Source: Variovorax sp. KK3
GTDB taxonomy: Bacteria > Pseudomonadota > Gammaproteobacteria > Burkholderiales > Burkholderiaceae_C
Direction of reading: 5' to 3'
DNA length: 64,000 bases
NCBI RefSeq assembly: GCF_001984055.1
Contig: NZ_LYVO01000009.1
Location: forward strand, 57,075-121,074
Part shown: positions 51,005 through 58,833 of the stretch, piece by piece
Position numbering within the stretch: position 1 is the first letter of the stretch
How the letters are laid out: every line of letters begins with the position of its first letter
Position numbers and translations under genes: made by a program
The notes under the pieces: generated by a model
What the model was told of the DNA's origin: nothing
The model's input: the letters and a program-made list of their open reading frames with translations, nothing else
The model's database searches: none

Positions 51005-51916
51005 TCAGAAGGGCCGGTCGCCCACGATGGCCGCGCGCTCCATCTTGCGGTGGCAGGGCGGGTAGTCCATCACGGCGTAATGCTGTGTCGAGCGGTTGTC
51101 CCAGAAGGCCACGCTGTTCTTCCGCCAGCGAAAGCGCACCTGGTACTCGGGGATGTTGGCCTGGCTCACGAGGTAGCTCAGCAGCTGCGTCGAGCCCGGC
51201 GCCTTGTCGAGGCCGAAGCGGACGTTGGCCGGCGTGTTGTAGTTGACGAAGTGCGTGGTGAAGCTGCCGTTCACGAACAGGATCTTCTCGCCGGTCTCGG
51301 GGTGCGTGCGCACCACCGGGTGCTCTGCATCGGGGTATTTTTCCTTCAAGGCCAGGCGCTTCTCGATCGGCATCGCCGCGCCGAAGCTGGCCTCGATGCC
51401 ATGGCGCGCGCGCAGCGGCTCGATCTTGGCCTTGATGTCCTCGGGCAGCTGGCGATAGGCCTCCACCATGTCGACCCACATGGTGTCGCCACCCACGGGC
51501 GGGCATTCGACGCAGCGCAGCACGCAGCCCATGGGCGGCACGTCGCGCCAGGTCGCATCGGTGTGCCACGAGTTCTCGTTTCGCTCGGGGGGGCTCTCGG
51601 GCGTCTTGTAGATCTGCACCAGGCCCGGGTGGTCGGGATGGCTGCCGACCACGGGGTGGTCTTCGAGCTCGCCGAAGCGCCGCGCGAAGGCCACATGCTC
51701 GGCCCGCGTGATGTCCTGGTCGCGGAAGAAGATCACGCGGTACTGCAGCAGCAGCCGGCGCACCTCGGCCAACAGGTCGTCGTCCTCGGCCACCGCACCC
51801 AGGTGCACGTCGAAGAGCTCGGCGCCGATGGTGCCGGTCAACGCTTCGACCCGGATGGATGTGGCGCGCGAAGTCGCCCGCATCAGGGCCGGCGCGGCTC
51901 GTCTGTCTTGCGTCAT
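51005..51916 (-). CDS. TauD/TfdA-family Fe(II)/2-oxoglutarate dioxygenase
   Basis: Cytoplasmic non-haem iron oxygenase that hydroxylates or cleaves a small substrate using 2-oxoglutarate and oxygen. The 303-residue protein has the facial triad H118-x-D120 (NSWHTDATW) and H279 (RSTQHYAVMDYP), with R290 as the 2-oxoglutarate-binding Arg candidate, plus FFRDQDITRAEHVAFARRFG near the N-terminus and VGGDTMWVDMVEAY. ATG 51916 gives a normal N-terminus; upstream frame extension is not family-like. Family members act on taurine, 2,4-D and other sulfonates, sulfates and ethers; the actual substrate is not readable. First gene of an operon divergent from an AraC regulator. Confidence 0.93.
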   Translation of the reverse strand: MTQDRRAAPALMRATSRATSIRVEALTGTIGAELFDVHLGAVAEDDDLLAEVRRLLLQYRVIFFRDQDITRAEHVAFARRFGELEDHPVVGSHPDHPGLVQIYKTPESPPERNENSWHTDATWRDVPPMGCVLRCVECPPVGGDTMWVDMVEAYRQLPEDIKAKIEPLRARHGIEASFGAAMPIEKRLALKEKYPDAEHPVVRTHPETGEKILFVNGSFTTHFVNYNTPANVRFGLDKAPGSTQLLSYLVSQANIPEYQVRFRWRKNSVAFWDNRSTQHYAVMDYPPCHRKMERAAIVGDRPF

Positions 51917-51942
51917 GCCAGCATGCCTCTTTGTAGAATCGT

Positions 51943-51954
51943 TCGATGCATCGA
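51943..51954. promoter_or_regulatory. 12-bp perfect palindrome in the tauD / AraC divergent promoter region
   Basis: TCGATGCATCGA is perfectly self-complementary and lies 26 bases upstream of the tauD-like start and 82 bases before the AraC start, in a 120-base divergent interval. It is a candidate operator for the AraC protein. The sequence is seen; the function is inferred. Confidence 0.35.
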
Positions 51955-52036
51955 GTGTCGACGGCCCCCACGTTCGACGCTTGTCTTCCGATGACATGCG
52001 CTTGGCATTTCACGTCACCGAGTGGACCCACGACCC

Positions 52037-53032
52037 ATGGCCACGCTTGTCCGCGCCGCCTGCCTGACCAACTTCCGTGAAGTCGCGCGCGCTTCCGGGC
52101 TCAACCCCGAGCGCATGCTGCTCGATGCGGGCCTGAACCCGGCCGTGCTCGACGAACCCGACCTAATGATTCCCGTGGAGCGCGCGGGCCGCCTGCTGCA
52201 GGCCTGCGCCCAGGCCTCCGGCAACGAGTGCTTCGGCCTGGACATGGCGCGCTCGCGCTTCCTGTCGAACCTCGGCGCGGTGGGCCTGCTGATGCGCGAC
52301 CAGCCCACGCTGCGCGAATCGCTCGCGCTGCTGATGCGCTACCAGGCCATGCTGAACGGCGCGCTCACGCTGGCCATCGAAGAGCACGAGCACACGGTGG
52401 TGATCCGCGAGGCATTGATCGCCGGCGGCACGCACGAGCCGACGCGCCAGCGCGTGGAGCTGGCCCTGGGCGTCATGGTCCGCGCCATCCGCCAGCTGCT
52501 GGCCAGCGACTGGCGGCCGCGCCGGGTGCGCTTCGAGCATGCGGCGCCGAAGGATCTGTCCCAGCACGTGCAACTGTTCGGCCCCAATGTCGAATTCGAC
52601 TGCGAGTTCAACTGCATCGTGTGCGACCGGTCCGACCTGGACACGCGCAACCCCTGGGCCGACCCGGCCATGGTGCGCTATGCGCAGCCGCTGGTCGATG
52701 CCTCGCTGGGTCAACGCGAAGCGAGCATGCTCGACGACGCGCGCCGCACCGTCATGCTGCTGCTGCCCACAGGCCGTTGCAGCATCGAGAAGGTGGCCGA
52801 GCACCTGGGGCTGGCACCGCGCACGGTGCAGCGCCGGCTCGCGGAGGAATCGCAGAGCTTCTCGGGCCTGGTCAACGACCTGCGCAAGGAACTGGCCGTG
52901 CGCTACGTGCACGAGAGCGACCGGCCGCTCACCGAGGTGGCGGAGCTGCTGGGCTTCACGCCCAGCAGCTTCTCGCGCTGGTATCAGTCGCAGTTCAACC
53001 GCAGCGCCAAGGAAAGCCGCGCGCAGCCTTGA
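52037..53032 (+). CDS. AraC-family regulator with arabinose-binding-like N-domain
   Basis: The 331-residue protein belongs to the OruR/ArgR-like AraC group with a ~200-residue N-terminal domain (PF12625 type): MATLVRAACLTNFREVARAS, MIPVERAGRLLQACAQASGN and GLLMRDQPTLRESLALLMRY. The C-terminal DNA-binding domain (about 225-330) has CSIEKVAEHLGLAPRTVQRR and LTEVAELLGFTPSSFSRWYQ. ATG 52037 is preferred over GTG 52022. It is divergent from the tauD operon and its stop is one base from the convergent bug gene end. Likely controls the tauD-hydrolase-bug operon. Confidence 0.92.
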   Translation: MATLVRAACLTNFREVARASGLNPERMLLDAGLNPAVLDEPDLMIPVERAGRLLQACAQASGNECFGLDMARSRFLSNLGAVGLLMRDQPTLRESLALLMRYQAMLNGALTLAIEEHEHTVVIREALIAGGTHEPTRQRVELALGVMVRAIRQLLASDWRPRRVRFEHAAPKDLSQHVQLFGPNVEFDCEFNCIVCDRSDLDTRNPWADPAMVRYAQPLVDASLGQREASMLDDARRTVMLLLPTGRCSIEKVAEHLGLAPRTVQRRLAEESQSFSGLVNDLRKELAVRYVHESDRPLTEVAELLGFTPSSFSRWYQSQFNRSAKESRAQP

Positions 53033-53033
53033 C

Positions 53034-54047
53034 TCATTTCGCTGCGGTCGACAGTTCCAGCCGGCCCAGGATCGCGCGGTTCTGCGCCATGGTGCCGGCA
53101 AGCTTCTGCTGCAGCTCCGCATGGCTGCTCGGCACCGGCGCTTCGAGGCCCTGGGCCGCCAGCATCTCGCGGAAGCGCGGCGACTTCTTGATGCGTTCGG
53201 TCTCATCGCGGATGCGCTTCTGCATCGCCGACGACATGCTGCCGAGCACGAACACGCCCACGCTGGCGTCGGGCATCACGAGCTCGGGGTAGCCCGCCTC
53301 GCCCAGGCTGGGCACGTCCGGCAGCAGGGCCGAGCGTTCGCGCGACACCACGCCCAGCGCCTTGAGCTTGCCGCTGCGCACCAGCGGCGCCACGTTGCTC
53401 ACCACCTCGAAGGTCAACTGCACCTGGTCGCCGATCAGGTCGGCCAGGGCCGGCGCCGAGCCCTTGTAGGGCACGCTCACGATGCCGCCGCCGCTCTTCT
53501 CGCGCAGCATCTCGCCCAGCAGGTGCGAACGCGTGCCGGCGCTCAGGTTGGCGATGGCGACCGCGTTCTTCGTGCGCTTCGCATGCGCGATCGCCTCGCG
53601 CACCGTGGCGGCGGGCAGCGCCGGGTTGGCCACCAGCACGTGCACCATGCTCGCCACGTCGGACACATAGGTGAAGGTCGCGAGCGGGTCGAAGGGCGTC
53701 TTCACGGTGAGCGGAAAATCCGTGAGGATGCTCGACGGCGCCACCATGATCGTGTGGCCGTCCGCCGGCGCCGCCATCAATGCGCGTTCCGCCACCACGG
53801 CCGAACCGCCGGGCTTGTTGTCCACGATGACCGGCTGGCCCAGGTGGGTGCGCAGTTGGTCGCCCAGCAGGCGCGCGACGCCGTCGGTGATGCCGCCGGG
53901 CGGCGCCGGCACGATGATGCGGATCGGCCTGTCGGGCCAGTCCGCCGCCCGCGCGGCCTTGGTCGGCGCCAGGGCCGCGGCGATGGCCAGGCCCAGCAGG
54001 CCGGCCGCCAGCCACGCGCGAGCGCCTGATGCGATGAATCGACGCAT
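53034..54047 (-). CDS. Tripartite tricarboxylate transporter substrate-binding protein (Bug family)
   Basis: The 337-residue precursor has a long twin-Arg-containing signal region (MRRFIASGARAWLAAGLLGL ... AARA|ADWP) and the Bug core: WPDRPIRIIVPAPPGGITDG, GQPVIVDNKPGGSAVVAERA, SVPYKGSAPALADLIGDQVQ, SVAPLVRSGKLKAL-like NVAPLVRSGKLKALGVVSRE and LPDVPSLGEAGYPELVMPDA. It is the second gene of a two-gene operon with the BKACE enzyme, 14 bases apart. It may capture the beta-keto acid or a precursor; the tctAB membrane genes are absent. The RR pair at 2-3 lacks the full Tat consensus, so Sec export is more likely. Confidence 0.94.
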   Translation of the reverse strand: MRRFIASGARAWLAAGLLGLAIAAALAPTKAARAADWPDRPIRIIVPAPPGGITDGVARLLGDQLRTHLGQPVIVDNKPGGSAVVAERALMAAPADGHTIMVAPSSILTDFPLTVKTPFDPLATFTYVSDVASMVHVLVANPALPAATVREAIAHAKRTKNAVAIANLSAGTRSHLLGEMLREKSGGGIVSVPYKGSAPALADLIGDQVQLTFEVVSNVAPLVRSGKLKALGVVSRERSALLPDVPSLGEAGYPELVMPDASVGVFVLGSMSSAMQKRIRDETERIKKSPRFREMLAAQGLEAPVPSSHAELQQKLAGTMAQNRAILGRLELSTAAK

Positions 54048-54061
54048 GTGCGGCCTCGCGC

Positions 54062-55234
54062 TCAGGAGGGCAGCGCCTCGGCCGTGGTCGCGCTCCACGC
54101 CCGGTCGGCCAGCAGTGCCAGGCGCCGCTCGACGCGCGCATGGCGCGGCGCTTCCACCGCGCGCTGGCTCTCGCCCGCGACGTAGGCGCCGTCGTAGTGC
54201 AGAAAACCGCGCTGGCCGGGCTTGCGCAGCGGCGGATAGCCGTTCTTCGCCAGCGCCTCCTCGATGCTGTGGTACTGCACGCCGATCTGGTAGATGCGGC
54301 CGGCTTCCTTGCCGGTGGCGATGTCGCGGTTGAGCTCGCGCGAGATGCGCACCAGCTTCTCCACCTGCCGCACCGACGGAATGCGCTGGCCCAGGTCGTC
54401 CTGCAGCGTGTCTTCGATGCCGCAGCGCACGTGCATGCCCAGGCAGATGCCCATGGTGGTCAGCGGCCAGGTCGGGCGGTTGGTGCCCTCGATGGTGAGC
54501 ACGGCGCCGTCGGGCACGTGGTTGATGAACTCCATCATCGCGCGCGGGTTGGGGCCGTCCATGCCGCCGCCGATCGCCACCCAGTTGAGCACCAGCGGGC
54601 CCATGTACTTGCCGCGCCGGATCATGCGGCCCAGCGTCTCGAGTTGCGCGAGGTGGCCGATCTGGAAGTGTGGCTGGATGCCGTTGGCCACCAGGCGACG
54701 GATGTGCTCGTCGACGAAGGCGGGGCCGGCCGGGATGGTCATTTCGCGGTAGGGGCTGTTCTCCAGGCCTTCCCAGGAGGTGCCGACGACGTCGGTGTCG
54801 GCCTTCAATTCGGCCGTGTTCATCTGGCTGGTGTTGATGGCCACCGTGACCTGGTCGGGCCGGGGCGTGAGCTCGGCCAGGCCGTGACGCGTGTCGTCGT
54901 TGAGCCAGCGCGCGGTCTCGCCCTCGCTTTCGGGCGCGAACGAGATCGAGCCGCCCACCTGCAGCACCATGTCGGGCACCGCGGTGCGCAGGCGGTCGAG
55001 CATCTCGTTGAACATCGACAGCCGCTTGGAGCCCTTGCCGTCCGATTCGCGCACGTGCACGTGCAGCACGGTGGCGCCGGCGTTGTAGCAATCGACGGCC
55101 TTCTGCACCTGGTCGGCCATGGTCACGGGAACGTCGTCCGAATCGCCGGGCAGCCATTGCGGTCCGTAGGGGGCGGCCTGGATCACCAGGGGTTGCTGGT
55201 GCTCGGGCAGCAGCGAGTCGTCCAAGAAGTGCAT
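54062..55234 (-). CDS. Beta-keto acid cleavage enzyme (BKACE, formerly DUF849)
   Basis: BKACE proteins condense a beta-keto acid with acetyl-CoA to give acetoacetate and a new CoA ester; the founding member cleaves 3-keto-5-aminohexanoate in lysine fermentation. The 390-residue product has the zinc-binding HVH at H58 and H60 (ATVLHVHVRESDG), QVGGSISFAPESEGE-like VLQVGGSISF, LETLGRMIRRGKYMGPLVLN, GGGMDGPNPRAMMEF and RCGIEDTL. The C-terminus extends about 70 residues beyond typical short BKACEs. ATG 55234 has AGGAG six bases upstream; the earlier ATG 55240 abuts that element and is unlikely. Substrate specificity is unassigned. Operon with the bug gene, divergent from AraC. Confidence 0.9.
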   Translation of the reverse strand: MHFLDDSLLPEHQQPLVIQAAPYGPQWLPGDSDDVPVTMADQVQKAVDCYNAGATVLHVHVRESDGKGSKRLSMFNEMLDRLRTAVPDMVLQVGGSISFAPESEGETARWLNDDTRHGLAELTPRPDQVTVAINTSQMNTAELKADTDVVGTSWEGLENSPYREMTIPAGPAFVDEHIRRLVANGIQPHFQIGHLAQLETLGRMIRRGKYMGPLVLNWVAIGGGMDGPNPRAMMEFINHVPDGAVLTIEGTNRPTWPLTTMGICLGMHVRCGIEDTLQDDLGQRIPSVRQVEKLVRISRELNRDIATGKEAGRIYQIGVQYHSIEEALAKNGYPPLRKPGQRGFLHYDGAYVAGESQRAVEAPRHARVERRLALLADRAWSATTAEALPS

Positions 55235-55257
55235 CGTCATCTCCTGAGTTCGGGTAG

Positions 55258-55291
55258 TCGGGCTGTCCATCGTTGGTGATGGATGGCCCGA
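55258..55291. promoter_or_regulatory. Long imperfect inverted repeat between BKACE and AraC genes
   Basis: TCGGGCTGTCCATC (55258-55271) and GATGGATGGCCCGA (55278-55291) pair at 12 of 14 positions around a six-base centre. It lies 24 bases upstream of the BKACE start and 107 bases before the AraC start. It could be an operator for the divergent AraC protein or a hairpin in the BKACE leader RNA. Arms and spacing are seen; function is inferred. Confidence 0.5.
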
Positions 55292-55398
55292 TCTTTGGAG
55301 CGATGGCGCGCAGGCGCTTGGCCGTTGGCGACTTCGACTTGCCGATTGATGCCACGGCGCTTTTGCTGGCACTATGCGGGCACCGGAACGATTCATCG

Positions 55399-56166
55399 AT
55401 GACCGCCGTCGCCCGCCTCTCGTCCAAGCTGCCGCTCGTGGCCCGAACCGGCTTCGCGCTCGGCCACAGCCGGCAGCCGCATTACGAATGCGAATGGCAT
55501 TCGCACGATTGCGCGATGCTGCTGTGGCCGCAGCTCGGCGGCCTGCGCAGTGCCTGGCTCGACGAAGGTGCGGGCAGCGCGTTGGAGGCGCGCACCGCAC
55601 GGCTCACGCGCAGCACCGCGGTGCTGCTGCCGTCGTCGACCGCCCATCGGACCGTCGCCGAGACCGCGCGCCAGCACCACGGCGAGCTCTACCTCGCGCC
55701 GGAGCTGGTTCGCAGCCTGAAGCAGCCGACGGCCATTCGCCTCGACGGCGCCACCCTGGCCATGCTCGATGCCTTGCTCTCGCCCGCACTGGCGCCGCGC
55801 AGCGCCGAAGCGCTGGTGCGTGCGATCGTGCTGCAGCTGGAGGCGACGAAGCCGGTCGCGCTGCCGCTGCAGTCCGATTCGCTCGCGCAGGCCCTGCTGC
55901 GGCGCATCGCCTCGGCGCTCGCGCAAGAGCGGGCCTTGCCGTCGATCGATGCGCTCGCCTGCGAACTCGGCGTGTCGACGCGCCAGTTGCAGCGCGCCTG
56001 CCGGCAGGAACTCGGCACCAGCCCCATCGCCTTGAGGCGCCGCATGCTGGCCGCCCACGCCCGCGCATTGCTGACCCGCGGCATGCCCTTCTCGCAGGTC
56101 AGTGCGCAGCTCGGCTTCGCGAACAGCGGGCACCTGGGCCGGCTGCTGCGCGACGCGGCGGACTGA
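55399..56166 (+). CDS. AraC-family transcriptional regulator
   Basis: The 255-residue regulator has a short cupin-like N-terminal half (residues about 15-110: HYECEWHSHDCAMLLWPQLG; the HSH metal-site-like pattern is typical of AraC cupins) and a C-terminal HTH domain (about 155-250) with LPSIDALACELGVSTRQLQR, ACRQELGTSPIALRRRM and FSQVSAQLGFANSGHLGRLL. ATG 55399 was chosen because upstream codons in the same frame give unrelated sequence. Divergent from the BKACE-bug operon, which it probably regulates. The effector is unknown. Confidence 0.88.
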   Translation: MTAVARLSSKLPLVARTGFALGHSRQPHYECEWHSHDCAMLLWPQLGGLRSAWLDEGAGSALEARTARLTRSTAVLLPSSTAHRTVAETARQHHGELYLAPELVRSLKQPTAIRLDGATLAMLDALLSPALAPRSAEALVRAIVLQLEATKPVALPLQSDSLAQALLRRIASALAQERALPSIDALACELGVSTRQLQRACRQELGTSPIALRRRMLAAHARALLTRGMPFSQVSAQLGFANSGHLGRLLRDAAD

Positions 56167-56197
56167 AGCCGCGCACAAAAAACCGGCCACAAAGAAA

Positions 56198-56221
56198 AAC
56201 CGGGCCACGAAGGGCCCGGTT
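56198..56221. terminator. Bidirectional rho-independent terminator
   Basis: AACCGGGCC (56198-56206) and GGCCCGGTT (56213-56221) form a perfect 9-bp stem with a six-base loop. On the minus strand the stem is followed by TTTTTCTTT, an ideal U-tract for the gene ending at 56245; on the plus strand CTTTCC follows, for the AraC gene ending at 56166. It lies between two convergent stops. Confidence 0.85.
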
Positions 56222-56244
56222 CTTTCCTCGCTTTCGAGGCAGGA

Positions 56245-56619
56245 TCACAGCGCGAGGCGATCGCCGCGTGCGGCGGCCCGGGCCTGGGTGCGCACGCTCG
56301 AGCGGTCGACGCTCGAACCGGCGCGGATCACGCCTTGACCGTAGCCTTCGGCGTAGGGGTTGGCACTGTGCGCGGCGACGATGCCCTGCGAGCGGACCGA
56401 TGAGCGGTCTGCCGAGCTGGCGATGCTCACGACGCCTTGACCGGCGACTTCACCGAAGCGGTCGCCGCTGCGTGCGGCCACCGCGCCTTCGGCGCGCACG
56501 GCTTCACGGCTCTGGGTCGACGTGACCCTCGCGACGCCGTCGTAGGTCTCGGCATTCACGCCTGCGGCGGCGAGGATGGCGAGTGCAAAACCGGAGAGGA
56601 GCTTGGAGGTGGTGTTCAT
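56245..56619 (-). CDS. Secreted protein of tandem 34-residue repeats, function unknown
   Basis: The 124-residue precursor has a Sec signal peptide (about 1-23, ending GVNA|ETY). The mature chain is three tandem units: residues 28-61, 62-95 and 96-124, the first two exactly 34 residues long and the last cut short. Each begins GV, has an S/TxxxR/D-S-x-V-R core (SREAVRAEGAVAAR, DRSSVRSQGIVAAH, DRSSVRTQARAAAR) and the first two end with a Gln-preceded Gly. There are no cysteines. A strong terminator follows. I do not know a characterised homologue; similar small secreted proteins occur in Variovorax-type genomes. The regular repeat suggests a beta-solenoid or a fibre-forming surface protein, which is speculation. 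Confidence 0.8.
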   Translation of the reverse strand: MNTTSKLLSGFALAILAAAGVNAETYDGVARVTSTQSREAVRAEGAVAARSGDRFGEVAGQGVVSIASSADRSSVRSQGIVAAHSANPYAEGYGQGVIRAGSSVDRSSVRTQARAAARGDRLAL

Positions 56620-56856
56620 TTCGCGTTTCCTTCAGAGGGGTTGATGAAGAGGTTGAACGGTGGGTCCGTGGGATGAAGTTTGCGCCGGCATGTGGCCTCG
56701 TGGATGTGCGTTTTGGCACCTCGGCATTCATCTAGCGGAAACAATGAAGCGGCGCGCGAACGCGTGTCGCGAATGGGATCGCGCCATGTCGCTTGCGGGT
56801 TTTACGGGGGGCGCATCGCTTCCTAGCATCGGGTCACCTGTTCCAAGGAGTGCCCG

Positions 56857-57846
56857 ATGCCATTCGATTCCCCCGCCCGGCCCTTGCGTTCGCTGCTCGC
56901 GCTCGCACTGGCCGCGGCCTCGACCGCCTTCAGCGCCGCAGCCGGCGCACAAGCCTGGCCGTCGAAGCCCCTCACGCTGGTCGTGCCCTTCCCGGCCGGC
57001 GGCGGCACCGACCTCGTGGTGCGTGCCATCCAGCCACTGCTGCAGAAGGAACTGGGCCAGCCCATCGTCATCGACAACCGCGGCGGCGCGGGCGGCACCA
57101 TCGGCTCGGCCTTCGTCGCCAAGGCCGCGCCGGACGGCTACACGATGGGCATCGCGACCACCAGCACGCATGCCGTGAGCGTGAGCGTCTTCAAGAAGCT
57201 CGGCTACGACCCGCGCAAGGACTTCGACTACGCAGGCTTCATCGGGTTGTCGCCCTACGTGCTGGCCACGAATCCCAGCGTGGGCGGCGGTGACGTGAAG
57301 GCGCTGCTCGGCACGCTCAAGAAGCAGCCCGAGGGCTTCAGCTTCGCCTCGGTGGGTGCGGGCACGGTGTCGCATTTGCTCGGCGAGCAGTTCAAGGCAC
57401 TGGCCGGCGTGCCGCTCGTGCACGTGCCGTACCGCGGCGCTGCGCCGGCCTACACCGACCTCATCGGCGGCCAGGTGCAGCTGATGTTCGACAACCCCGT
57501 GGGCCTGGCGCCGTACATCCGCTCCGGCCGCTTGCGGGCCATGGCCACCACCGCACCCAATGCGCTGCTCGCGGGCGTGCCGACCTTTGCACAGCAGGGC
57601 ATTGCAGGTTTCGACCAGTCGCTGTGGTACGGCATCGCTTTTCCCAAAGGCACGCCCGTCGACGTGGTGCAAAAGGTCAATGCCGCGCTGAACAAGGTTC
57701 TCTCCGATCGCGCGGTGGCGGCCGACCTCGCGACCAAGGGCGTCAACGTACAGCCCGGGACCGCAGCCGCATTGCAGGCCACGGTCGAGAAGGACATTCC
57801 CTACTGGGGAAAGATCGCGCAGGCGGTGGGAGCGACCGTTGACTGA
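56857..57846 (+). CDS. Tripartite tricarboxylate transporter substrate-binding protein (Bug family)
   Basis: The 329-residue precursor has a Sec signal peptide (about 1-32, ending AGAQA|WPS) and the Bug pattern: WPSKPLTLVVPFPAGGGTDL, GQPIVIDNRGGAGGTIGSAF, APDGYTMGIATTSTHAVSV, HVPYRGAAPAYTDLIGGQVQ, LMFDNPVGLAPYIRSGRLRA and GVPTFAQQGIAGFDQSLWYG. AAGGAG lies seven bases before the ATG. It overlaps the PhzF-like gene by eight bases, so the two are one operon; the ligand may be the substrate of that enzyme. No membrane subunits are nearby. The 237-base stretch upstream (56620-56856) shows no clear promoter hexamers. Confidence 0.95.
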   Translation: MPFDSPARPLRSLLALALAAASTAFSAAAGAQAWPSKPLTLVVPFPAGGGTDLVVRAIQPLLQKELGQPIVIDNRGGAGGTIGSAFVAKAAPDGYTMGIATTSTHAVSVSVFKKLGYDPRKDFDYAGFIGLSPYVLATNPSVGGGDVKALLGTLKKQPEGFSFASVGAGTVSHLLGEQFKALAGVPLVHVPYRGAAPAYTDLIGGQVQLMFDNPVGLAPYIRSGRLRAMATTAPNALLAGVPTFAQQGIAGFDQSLWYGIAFPKGTPVDVVQKVNAALNKVLSDRAVAADLATKGVNVQPGTAAALQATVEKDIPYWGKIAQAVGATVD

Positions 57847-58759
57847 TTCGACGAAGGGCGAGCGCGTGCCGCAGCCCGGTACGGTGGTCGGCATTCGCGT
57901 GTTCGTCGACGGACCCGGCGGCGGCAACCCGGTGCCGCTGGTTCCCGATGCCACCGGGATGAGCGCACATCGGATGCAGGCAGTGGCGCGAGACCACGGG
58001 CACGAGTCCGCCTTCGTGCTGCCGCCATCCGACCCAAGCGCCGACTGGCGCATCCGCTTCTTCGTGCCGCAGCACGAGATGGAAATGTGCGGCCATGCGA
58101 CCGTCGGCACGCTGTGGGCCCTGCGCCGCTGGGGCGCCTGGACCACGCCCCGCGCTCGCATCGAAACGCTGAGCGGCATCGTCGACGCCGAATGGGACGA
58201 GCCGCGCGGGCAGGTGTGGATTTCGCAGCCCGCGGTGCAGGCCGACGCGCTCGACGCGGCGCAGCAGCAGCGCGTCGCCGCCGCGCTGCGCCTGCAGGCA
58301 CTGCCGCCGTCGATGACCAACGCCGCCACGAGTCGCGTGAAGACGCTGGTCGCGCTGCCCGATGCCGCGGCGCTCGATGCGCTGATGCCCGACCTCGCCG
58401 CCATCGAGGCCACGTGCGAAGCCATCGGCTCGACCGGCCTCTATCCCTTCGCGCTGGAGCGCGACCCGCATGGCAAGCCCGCCGTGTACGCACGGCAGTT
58501 CCCCAAGTCGTCCGGCTACCCCGAAGACGCGGCCACTGGCATCGCCGCCGCCGCGCTCTGGGGCCACCTGGCGGCGGCCGGCCAGATCGACGTCGGCTCC
58601 CCAGCCGAGCCGGCCGTCTGCGTGATTCGCCAAGGTCGCGCGATGGGATGTCCCTCTGCCATCGAACTGCGCCCGCGCTTCGATGCCGAGGGCGTCGTGC
58701 GCGGATGCTGGCTCAGCGGGCGGGTGGCGTTCATGGACTTGCACGAGCGCGTTCGATGA
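57839..58759 (+). CDS. PhzF-family isomerase/epimerase
   Basis: The 306-residue protein has the PhzF two-domain fold pattern: IRVFVDGPGGGNPVPLV at the N-terminus, the catalytic Glu in GHESAFVLPP (E56, equivalent to PhzF E45), VPQHEMEMCGHATVGTLWAL (EMxxCGHAT is the family hallmark), and DAATGIAAAALWGHL in the second domain. PhzF proteins catalyse proton-transfer isomerisations, in phenazine synthesis for the founding member; most homologues are of unknown substrate. TTG 57839 overlaps the bug stop by eight bases and has GGGAG six bases upstream; a later GTG is possible but lacks such a site. Operon with the preceding bug gene suggests uptake and processing of one compound. Confidence 0.9.
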   Translation: MTDSTKGERVPQPGTVVGIRVFVDGPGGGNPVPLVPDATGMSAHRMQAVARDHGHESAFVLPPSDPSADWRIRFFVPQHEMEMCGHATVGTLWALRRWGAWTTPRARIETLSGIVDAEWDEPRGQVWISQPAVQADALDAAQQQRVAAALRLQALPPSMTNAATSRVKTLVALPDAAALDALMPDLAAIEATCEAIGSTGLYPFALERDPHGKPAVYARQFPKSSGYPEDAATGIAAAALWGHLAAAGQIDVGSPAEPAVCVIRQGRAMGCPSAIELRPRFDAEGVVRGCWLSGRVAFMDLHERVR

Positions 58760-58791
58760 CCACCCGGTGCCTTGCCCGCCGCGCCACGCGT

Positions 58792-58820
58792 GCGCGGCCG
58801 TTCCGCACCCGCGGCCGCGC
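58792..58820. terminator. Candidate hairpin terminator between convergent phzF-like and vapC genes
   Basis: GCGCGGCCG (58792-58800) and CGGCCGCGC (58812-58820) form a perfect 9-bp stem with an eleven-base loop in the 74-base gap between convergent genes. GTTGTTG follows on the plus strand rather than a real U-run, so termination efficiency is uncertain. Confidence 0.45.
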
Positions 58821-58833
58821 GTTGTTGAGCCTG

